Assembly (NCBI GenBank): GCA_040903745.1 | Contig: JBBDUV010000070.1 | Coordinates: 1-5,298, forward strand | Reading direction: 5' to 3' | Source of the DNA: M55B112 sp040903745 | GTDB lineage: Bacteria; Bacteroidota; Bacteroidia; Bacteroidales; GCA-2748055 | Length of the DNA stretch: 5,298 nucleotides | In this document: positions 1 to 4,406 of the stretch, piece after piece | Layout: every line of letters begins with the position of its first letter | Position numbering within the stretch: position 1 is the first letter of the stretch | Made by a program: the position numbers and the translations under genes | The notes under the pieces: model-generated | Databases searched by the model: none | Told to the model about the DNA's origin: nothing | The model's input: the letters and a program-made list of their open reading frames with translations, nothing else

Positions 1-55
1 TGAATCAAATACCAAAACATTATAGTCTGAACCAAGATCAGAAGCGCTTACAGGA
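1..55. repeat. Terminal direct repeat, left copy (identical to 5244-5298)
   Basis: These 55 bases, starting TGAATCAAATACC and ending GCTTACAGGA, are identical to the last 55 of the window. They encode, on the minus strand, the end of the first Ig-like domain of the adhesin. An exact end overlap of 55 is what a de Bruijn assembler using k=55 leaves on a closed circle or a self-looping graph edge. The non-redundant unit is then 5243 bp. Confidence 0.95.
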
Positions 56-1593
56 TTAATTATAAGCGTATCGTTAGTGACACCGGAAATATTTCCACCG
101 TTGGTTAAATTAACCGTTCCTTTTCTCCATTGATAGGTATATGAACCTTTACCAATTGCAGTTACTACAAAACCAGCAGAATCACCATCACAAACATATA
201 GATCTTCGTGATTGATTGAAACCAAAGGAATTGGTAAAACCGTTTTCATTCCAGTGGTTGAAATGGAACCATTCGTTGTAAGTGCTCTACCATCAATGGT
301 TGAACCTTTAAGAAGGTCGATGGCTCCATTGTTGGCAATAATAGTTCCGTTAAATTTTGAACTGTCGCCAATGCTCACAGCACCATTAACCATCCAGAAT
401 ACATTTTTAGCCTGTGTTCCGTTCTTCAGTAGAACGTTTGAATGTACTCCTGATGCAAAAGCACCATACGTTTTAATAATAAAAACAGCATCTTCATTTC
501 CTGAGGCATCCAGAATCAATGTATCAGTAAATGAAACCGCTGAATTCATTACATAAGTATTGGGTGTAAGAACCAAATTGTGCCCAAACTGAGCAGGCGC
601 TAACAACTCAATATCAGCAGTAAGCGTATTCAATGCATCATAAACAAGCAATAAATCAGCCTTAGCACCTGCTGTTGCAGGATTCATGCCTTCAATATTG
701 CCCGATACATAAAGAGGGTTAAAACCAGTAGGTAATGCAGTATTGCTACCCACGCTACCTGTTACATGCGATGTACCATCATCGGAAACATCTCCCAACG
801 AAGAAAATACAGCATATACTTTTGATTCAACAAATACAGGGGCAGCAGGTCCAGTAGGCAGTGGAGCTGATATATCGACAGGTAAATACACCGATAAACC
901 TATATCTCCGTTGTTAATAGTAACCGAGCCATTAATAGTAAGTGCTCTTCCTTCAAGAGTAACATCAGCACCCATGGAAACTGCTCCACCGGCAATAATA
1001 GTCCCTTTCATTGAAGTTCCTGGCGCTATACTAACAGCACCACTAATATACCAATATACATTAGAAGCCTGAGCACCATTTATCAGCTTCACTTCTGCAT
1101 CTACACTGGTACTAAATGCATATACAGGAGATACTGCAGCCATTTTAAAAATAAATACAGCATTAGGATTCCCCTGTCCATCGAGTGTTAGACTTTTGTC
1201 GAGTGACACTGCTTCTCCGGGAAATAAGTATGTTCCTGCATAAAGAGTTGAGTCGTTCCCTATAACAGGATTAATAATTGCTGAATCATGATTTGCTGCA
1301 ACAAGGAAGTCACGAGCAGTTATTAAATCGGCAGTACTCTGCGTAGTTACTCCATCGCCCGCATGCATAACACCATTCACGTTACCAAAATTGCTGTTTG
1401 AACCACTATTTGTGCCCACATCACCTGTTATTAAGGTCAAATACTGGTAAGTTCCTACATTTTGCATTGCGCCAACCGAGGTAAACAGGGCAAAATCAGC
1501 AGCAGCGCCCAGAGGGGGTGCTTGTGCTTTTATTACAGATGGTAATAAAAGCAGTAAAACTGCCATCATTACATTTTGTAGTTGTTTTTTCAT
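1..1593 (-). CDS. Secreted DUF3494 (ice-binding-like) adhesin, N-terminal 531 codons; runs off window start
   Basis: The ATG is at 1593 and 531 codons stay open to base 1. Residues 1-23 form a signal peptide: Lys-rich start, then AVLLLLL, with likely cleavage after KA before QAPP. Residues about 30-231 are a first DUF3494 domain (ADFALFTSVGA, GDVGTN, AGTYLFPGEA, LDGQGNPNAVFIFK, GTIIAGGAVSMG, EGRALTINGSV). Residues about 252-450 are a second, shorter DUF3494 copy (LDASGNEDAVFIIK, GTIIANNGAI, DGRALTTNGSI). From residue 452 an Ig-like domain begins (YQWRKGTVNLTNGGNISG) and is cut by the window edge. DUF3494 proteins are beta-solenoids, several of which bind ice; others are surface adhesins of unknown ligand, so ice binding here is inference. 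Through the 55-bp terminal overlap the frame continues directly into the C-terminal part ending at 4407, giving 809 residues. Upstream I find no perfect TAnnTTTG box on this strand. Confidence 0.9.
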   Translation of the reverse strand, partial: MKKQLQNVMMAVLLLLLPSVIKAQAPPLGAAADFALFTSVGAMQNVGTYQYLTLITGDVGTNSGSNSNFGNVNGVMHAGDGVTTQSTADLITARDFLVAANHDSAIINPVIGNDSTLYAGTYLFPGEAVSLDKSLTLDGQGNPNAVFIFKMAAVSPVYAFSTSVDAEVKLINGAQASNVYWYISGAVSIAPGTSMKGTIIAGGAVSMGADVTLEGRALTINGSVTINNGDIGLSVYLPVDISAPLPTGPAAPVFVESKVYAVFSSLGDVSDDGTSHVTGSVGSNTALPTGFNPLYVSGNIEGMNPATAGAKADLLLVYDALNTLTADIELLAPAQFGHNLVLTPNTYVMNSAVSFTDTLILDASGNEDAVFIIKTYGAFASGVHSNVLLKNGTQAKNVFWMVNGAVSIGDSSKFNGTIIANNGAIDLLKGSTIDGRALTTNGSISTTGMKTVLPIPLVSINHEDLYVCDGDSAGFVVTAIGKGSYTYQWRKGTVNLTNGGNISGVTNDTLIINPVSASDLGSDYNVLVFDS

Positions 1594-2049
1594 TTGTTTA
1601 TGTTTTTAGTTAATTTAAATGAATCGCTTCCGAACGAATCGGTATACTCTTCAGATTTTTTATCGGGATCTGTATCCCGATTTTTCTTTTCCTTCCTTTT
1701 TGTGTGTCATTGAAGTATTGATAGAATTTAAACAAGGCCACCAGCGTGGTAACCTAAAAATCCTATTGCTCACAAAACAATTAGAACCAGAGCAATTACA
1801 TATAATATATTCCCCATGATTTAATGGTAGTTAAGAGATTATAATTGTTAGCAAAGTTGACCCGATTCGAAATGATAAGTGTTACATAAATTTAGAAAAG
1901 AGTTACATATTTTACAGATTCGGGAGTGAAATTTTAGAAAAGAATACTCGATTTTGATGATATCCTTATGCGTATCAGGCAGAGCCGCATGTTCTGCATC
2001 TGAATCTCTCTCCGCATGATGATCCCGATAAAGCGGGGAGCAGCAACAC
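1594..2049. other. Gene-free region upstream of the adhesin
   Basis: No coding region here can be supported. The stretch is AT-rich and should contain the adhesin promoter and leader, but I see no perfect TAnnTTTG box on the minus strand. The closest is CAACTTTG, read from about 1860 downwards, with seven of eight positions matching. It also holds the hairpin at 1662-1681 and a weak second hairpin at 2024-2037 (CCCG / CGGG, six-base loop). The last part, about 1940-2049, is less AT-rich and may be debris of another gene joined to the truncated methyltransferase. The short plus-strand frame at 1619-1819 has no recognisable motif and an odd composition. Confidence 0.5.
1662..1690 (+). terminator. 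Hairpin plus T-tract resembling a rho-independent terminator (plus strand)
   Basis: An 8-bp perfect stem (ATCGGGAT at 1662-1669 with ATCCCGAT at 1674-1681) closes a CTGT loop. It is followed by a T-run broken by a single C (1681-1690), the usual form of an intrinsic terminator read on the plus strand. No plus-strand gene lies upstream of it in the window or across the circular junction, because the adhesin there is on the minus strand. It may be the orphaned end of a deleted gene, may stop antisense transcription into the upstream region, or may be a leader hairpin about 70-90 bases before the adhesin start codon. Confidence 0.45.
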
Positions 2050-2748
2050 AACGATAACGAAAGTTTTGCACAAGGGACAATCGGCGAATGTGATTTTATT
2101 GAGCAGGAAATTAACCACAATAAGGCATTAAAAATTATTGACATCGGGTGTGGTACAGGTCGTCATTCCATTGAATTGTCAAAAAGAGGGTATTCAATGA
2201 CCGGGATAAATTTGTCTGAGTCATTGCTTGAAAAAGCGAGAGAAAAGGCAAGCCAGAACGGACTTGAAATAGATTTTTTAAAACACGATGCACGTAATCT
2301 GCCGTTTGACAAACAATTTGATGTTGCAATAATGATGTGCGAAGGAGGCTTTCCTTTGATGGAGACAGACGAAATGAATTTTGAGATATTAAAAAATGTT
2401 GCTGATTCCCTGAAGGATAAGGCAAAATTTATATTTATTACCCTTAACGGACTTTTCCCCATCTTTAACTCTATAAATGAATTTCACGAAAATCCAGAGG
2501 TAGTAGAAAGCCAGGAGGGTAATGCAACTTATAAGAGCAATAGCTTTGATTTAATGACCTATAACACCACTACGTTTACCGATGATGATGGCAAAGAGCA
2601 TAAGATAGCGTGTAACGAGCGGTATTATTTGCCATGTGAGATAACGTGGTTGTTGAAATCGCTTGGTTTTAAAAAAATTGTCAGTTCTTCCTTAGTCATT
2701 TCACCACAAATATTTCTGAAAAATCCCTATCTTCACCATCAGCCATAG
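2050..2748 (+). CDS. Class I SAM-dependent methyltransferase, 5'-truncated, probably a pseudogene
   Basis: The frame is open from 2032, and family-like sequence seems to begin near 2050 (NDNESFAQGTIGECDF). Glycine-rich motif I (DIGCGTGRHS) is at residues 31-40 counted from 2050, and a post-motif stretch HDARNLPF follows. Later come MMCEGGFPLMETDEMNFEIL and the C-terminal core CNERYYLPCEITWLLKSLGF. Class I enzymes of this fold transfer a methyl group from SAM; the substrate cannot be told. No ATG or GTG lies in frame before motif I, and the TTG at 2176 or ATG at 2197 would remove it. The acidic residue expected at the end of strand 2 (usually GID) is Asn here (GINLSE, codon 2209-2211), a position that normally binds the SAM ribose. 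After about 2680 the tail (SSSLVISPQIF...) no longer looks like the family as I recall it. The gene therefore appears cut at both ends. I am sure of the fold and fairly sure it is not functional. Confidence 0.75.
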   Translation, partial: NDNESFAQGTIGECDFIEQEINHNKALKIIDIGCGTGRHSIELSKRGYSMTGINLSESLLEKAREKASQNGLEIDFLKHDARNLPFDKQFDVAIMMCEGGFPLMETDEMNFEILKNVADSLKDKAKFIFITLNGLFPIFNSINEFHENPEVVESQEGNATYKSNSFDLMTYNTTTFTDDDGKEHKIACNERYYLPCEITWLLKSLGFKKIVSSSLVISPQIFLKNPYLHHQP

Positions 2749-2756
2749 GTTGTAAT

Positions 2757-3161
2757 ATGTGTACTATGCCCCGTATTGCTTTTCTTGATACCGAAGTACA
2801 GGCCAATACCGGCAAGATGCTGGATATTGGCGCAACAAACGACAAAGGCGCCGTTTTTCATTCACCTTCCCTGAATGAACTCGCGGAATTTATCGCCTCC
2901 GCTCCATTTATCTGCGGACCTGTTGAAAGTAAACGAAGAAGGTTGTTTGAACCACAAAGGAGAGCAGGTCCTGAAATTTTCAGCCCACATGAAGGAGGAA
3001 ATTCAAAAACGTCAACAACTCGGATATTCCCCGGCAGCAGCGAAGGTGACCTTCCTGGTATACTGGTACTCCGAAGAGAAAGACAAGGAATTTCTTGTGG
3101 TTTTGGCTGAAATCACTTTCTTAAAGGGGACGAATACGCCATTACGGAGAACGTCCTGTGA
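2757..3161 (+). pseudogene. Remnant of a DEDDh exonuclease, possibly head and tail of a large exonuclease-helicase gene
   Basis: The start is at ATG 2757 or, more likely, ATG 2766 (MPRIAFLDTEVQ), 8-17 bases after the methyltransferase stop. The first 54 codons look like the N-terminus of a DEDDh 3'-5' exonuclease. They hold the Exo I motif (LDTE, Asp11 and Glu13) and DIGA, ending at ICG, where the Exo II motif (GHN...D) would follow. At about 2919 protein-like sequence moves to the next frame (LLKVNEEGCLNHKGEQVL, then KVTFLVYWYSEEKDKEFLVV) as far as LAEITFLK near 3125. It then returns to the first frame for GDEYAITENVL and a TGA at 3159-3161. The middle part reminds me of the C-terminus of Bacteroidota exonuclease-RecQ-type helicases; that is weak recall, not a match I can prove. 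The Exo II and III motifs and any helicase core are absent, so no activity is expected. Confidence 0.5.
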
Positions 3162-3257
3162 AACCTCTATTACCGGATAGCAGTTACGGAATAGCAGGTG
3201 CCTTCGCTGTCAGTGTATCCTCCCGTGCGACCTAATGGACTTGTATTTTATATTTTG

Positions 3258-3265
3258 TATCTTTG
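3258..3265 (+). promoter_or_regulatory. Bacteroidota -7 promoter box for the toxin-antitoxin operon
   Basis: TATCTTTG is a perfect match to the Bacteroidota -7 consensus TAnnTTTG. Transcription would start near 3272, about 10 bases before the antitoxin ATG at 3282. The nearest upstream TTG (3241-3243) is only 14 bases away, closer than the usual 17-23, so the -33 element is weak or absent. There is no Shine-Dalgarno sequence, only A-rich DNA before the start, which is common in this phylum. Type II antitoxins often repress their own promoter, but I see no clear operator repeat. Confidence 0.6.
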
Positions 3266-3281
3266 AAAAAACGAAGTAATC

Positions 3282-3518
3282 ATGACAATGATCGAGTTAA
3301 AGAATATCTTGATTCATAGAATTTCAGAAATCAATGATATTCGTTTTTTAGAAGCTATTAAGACCATACTTGATGGCAAGGCAGAGGATACTTCTATGTC
3401 ATTAACAGATGAACAGAAAAAGGAAATTCGCGAGTCTCAAAAAGAGATAAGGTCTGGTCTTTTTATTAGTAATGATACCCTCGACGAAGATATTCAAAAA
3501 TGGCTGTCTACAAGATAA
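3282..3518 (+). CDS. Type II antitoxin (RelB/ParD-like Bacteroidota addiction-module protein)
   Basis: This is a complete 78-residue frame, MTMIELKNILIHRISEIND..., with an ATG at 3282 just behind a good -7 box; Met3 at 3288 is an alternative start. It looks entirely helical. A Leu/Ile-rich N-terminal half (residues 4-32) probably folds for dimerisation or DNA binding. It is followed by SLTDEQKKEIRESQKEIRSGLFISNDTLDEDIQKW, a typical toxin-wrapping C-terminal helix region ending in basic STR. The stop overlaps the toxin start by 19 bases, so the pair is translationally coupled. Size, position and overlap with a RelE/ParE toxin identify it as the antitoxin; the exact antitoxin family is less certain. 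Unlike everything between it and the adhesin, it is undamaged. Confidence 0.8.
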   Translation: MTMIELKNILIHRISEINDIRFLEAIKTILDGKAEDTSMSLTDEQKKEIRESQKEIRSGLFISNDTLDEDIQKWLSTR

Positions 3519-3799
3519 TCTGGTCTCATAAGGCAAAAATCAAACTTACACAAATCCTTGACTTCTATATTGAACGAAATAGAAGTAAGGAATATTCAGC
3601 GAAGCTTTATACTCAAATACAGAAAAGTGTCCGTTTACTCATTAATCAGCCAAAATTAGGTATTTCAACAGACCTTAAAAATGTTAGGTCTTTAATAATC
3701 GGTGACTTTATTGTTTTTTATGAAATCACTAATGACCAAATAATCATTCATACTTTATGGGATTGTCGTCAAAATCCCGATGATCTTATTATTAAATAG
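3500..3799 (+). CDS. Type II toxin, RelE/ParE family
   Basis: This is a complete 99-residue frame starting at ATG 3500, inside the last codons of the antitoxin. It has the RelE/ParE fold signature in order: WSHKAKIKLTQILDFYIERN (helix 1), AKLYTQIQKSVRLLINQPKLG (helix 2 and the NQP.LG turn), VRSLIIGDFIVFYEIT (central strands) and IIIHTLWDCRQNPDDL (last strand with the Arg-Gln-Asn-Pro ending common in Bacteroidota members). Family members either cleave ribosome-bound mRNA (RelE type) or poison DNA gyrase (ParE type). The WD.RQNP ending and helix-rich start look more ParE-like, but the target cannot be settled from sequence. Its neighbours give no further function. If the molecule is a circle, this pair would be its maintenance (addiction) function. 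Confidence 0.88.
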   Translation: MAVYKIIWSHKAKIKLTQILDFYIERNRSKEYSAKLYTQIQKSVRLLINQPKLGISTDLKNVRSLIIGDFIVFYEITNDQIIIHTLWDCRQNPDDLIIK

Positions 3800-3902
3800 G
3801 CGCAGTTTATCCGCGACAATTACCCTAGCCGGAAGTAGCCCTCTGAGAAGGTCAACTGCCTGGCACTGGGCGACGATCTAAAGGAGAGCCGCCCGTTCGG
3901 CT
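3800..3902 (+). other. Possible C-terminal tail of an unidentified protein behind the toxin
   Basis: In the toxin frame, right after its stop, the bases read AQFIRDNYPSRK, a TAG at 3836-3838, then PSEKVNCLALGDDLKESRPFG and a TAA. The composition is protein-like and richer in G+C than its surroundings. I do not recognise the family. It could be the end of a gene interrupted by the toxin-antitoxin segment, or chance. Confidence 0.2.
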
Positions 3903-3908
3903 AATTTT
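3887..3908 (+). terminator. Possible weak terminator of the toxin-antitoxin operon
   Basis: A 5-bp stem AGCCG (3887-3891) pairs with CGGCT (3898-3902) around a six-base loop and is followed by AATTTTAT. It lies 88 bases past the toxin stop. The short stem and four-T run make it weak; it also overlaps the decayed end of the ORF6N remnant. Confidence 0.3.
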
Positions 3909-4177
3909 ATCAGCCTGCCTTCCAACCCTCTTCTCCAGTTGTTACATCTTTAGTAGAAGCTCCTCATTAGACAGGCTATTCTCCCGCATTTTGATATATT
4001 TTTCGACGATTCTGACTGAAAATTGTATGGTCCGTTGGTTGTTCAGAACATTAGCCAACATAACCGTTTCATGCTCAGTAGAACATTAGGTAAATATGGA
4101 GAGTATTTCAAGTTCTGGAGGCGGTCGCAATTTGCGACCACCTTATTCCGATGAACTTTTATCTGGCTAAATACCAT
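3900..4177 (-). pseudogene. ORF6N-domain protein remnant with a frameshift and a nonsense codon
   Basis: Read on the minus strand from about 4177 (ATG), the sequence gives NKVVANCDRLQNLKYSPYLPNV, starting at 4147. It then shifts frame at about 4079-4084 into TEHETVMLANVLNNQRTIQ and FSVRIVEKYIKMREN, followed by LSNEELLLKM. A TAA stands at 3942-3944, and behind it the frame continues QLEKRVGRQADKIS to about 3900. ORF6N proteins of Bacteroidota commonly read LPxAFTEHGxxMLANVL, then ERAIQxSIxIVxxFVKLRE, then KELLLKMEQLEK. The match shows one base missing between PNV and TEH, and a GAA-to-TAA change between KM and QLEK. The N-terminal half of the domain is gone. ORF6N domains are DNA-binding modules linked to phages and mobile regions. 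The family call is from memory but the pattern fits over more than 70 residues. Confidence 0.65.
4123..4139. repeat. Perfect 17-base inverted repeat inside the ORF6N remnant
   Basis: GGTCGCAA (4123-4130) and TTGCGACC (4132-4139) are exact complements around one central T. The bases encode VVANCDR of the ORF6N remnant on the minus strand, so coding constraint may explain the symmetry. No T-tract follows. Confidence 0.5.
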
Positions 4178-4316
4178 ACAGGCCTTTATATTCACTCCCT
4201 GAAGAGCAGCAGCCACTGGAATCCCTAGTTTTACTTATCTCTTAATATGTTTTTTTCTGTATTTATCGAAAAGATTTTTTTACTTTTATTCAGCTAGGGA
4301 AATAATAATAACACAG

Positions 4317-4382
4317 ATGGATACAGACGAATTATCAAGAGAAGCTTACGAAATAACTATAAAAAACCCTACTCCCGGTTAA
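4317..4382 (+). pseudogene. N-terminal fragment of an unidentified conserved gene (21 codons)
   Basis: The ATG at 4317 opens MDTDELSREAYEITIKNPTPG and a TAA. The first dozen residues look like the start of a small conserved Bacteroidota hypothetical protein (M.. DELS.E.Y...); this is weak recall. The remaining codons are the adhesin terminator hairpin read in passing, so the gene was cut near 4353-4360. The AT-rich DNA before it (4225-4316) could be its former promoter region; TACTTTTA at 4271-4278 is one mismatch from the -7 consensus. Confidence 0.3.
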
Positions 4383-4393
4383 TTGGGAGCAGG
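4361..4393 (-). terminator. Rho-independent terminator of the adhesin gene
   Basis: On the minus strand, CCTGCTCCC pairs with GGGAGTAGG over nine base pairs with one G-U wobble, around an eight-base loop (4377-4384). It is followed at once by a run of six T (4361-4366). The hairpin begins 13 bases past the adhesin stop codon. On the plus strand the same position would be an A-C mismatch and no long T-run follows, so it acts for the minus strand. Confidence 0.85.
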
Positions 4394-4406
4394 ATTTTAT
4401 CTGAAT

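Noticed and set aside
212..556. Plus-strand open frame of 114 codons
   Set aside because: It lies antisense to the second DUF3494 domain of the adhesin and has no recognisable motif; it is a shadow of the minus-strand gene.
743..1072. Plus-strand open frame of 109 codons
   Set aside because: Antisense to the junction of the two DUF3494 domains; low-complexity composition and no start context.
1619..1819. Plus-strand open frame of 66 codons
   Set aside because: It starts in the adhesin upstream region, runs through the hairpin at 1662-1681 and shows no protein-like motif.
2024..2037. CCCG/CGGG hairpin as a terminator
   Set aside because: The stem is only four base pairs and no T-tract follows on either strand.
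1848..2144. Minus-strand open frame of 98 codons
   Set aside because: Composition is unlike a folded protein and it overlaps the start of the methyltransferase in antisense.
2135..2462. Two minus-strand open frames over the methyltransferase
   Set aside because: Both are antisense to a clear SAM-binding domain and have no family motifs.
2176..2748. Complete methyltransferase starting at TTG 2176
   Set aside because: The glycine-rich SAM motif lies at 2140-2169, upstream of that codon and in the same frame, so this start would remove the cofactor site.
2757..3110. A single intact 117-residue protein
   Set aside because: After residue 54 (ICG) the frame becomes a basic, proline-rich sequence while the next frame becomes protein-like, so the frame is a chimera of a gene start and out-of-frame DNA.
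3241..3243. TTG as the -33 element of the toxin-antitoxin promoter
   Set aside because: Only 14 bases separate it from the -7 box, less than the usual 17-23 in this phylum, so it is not called as part of the promoter.
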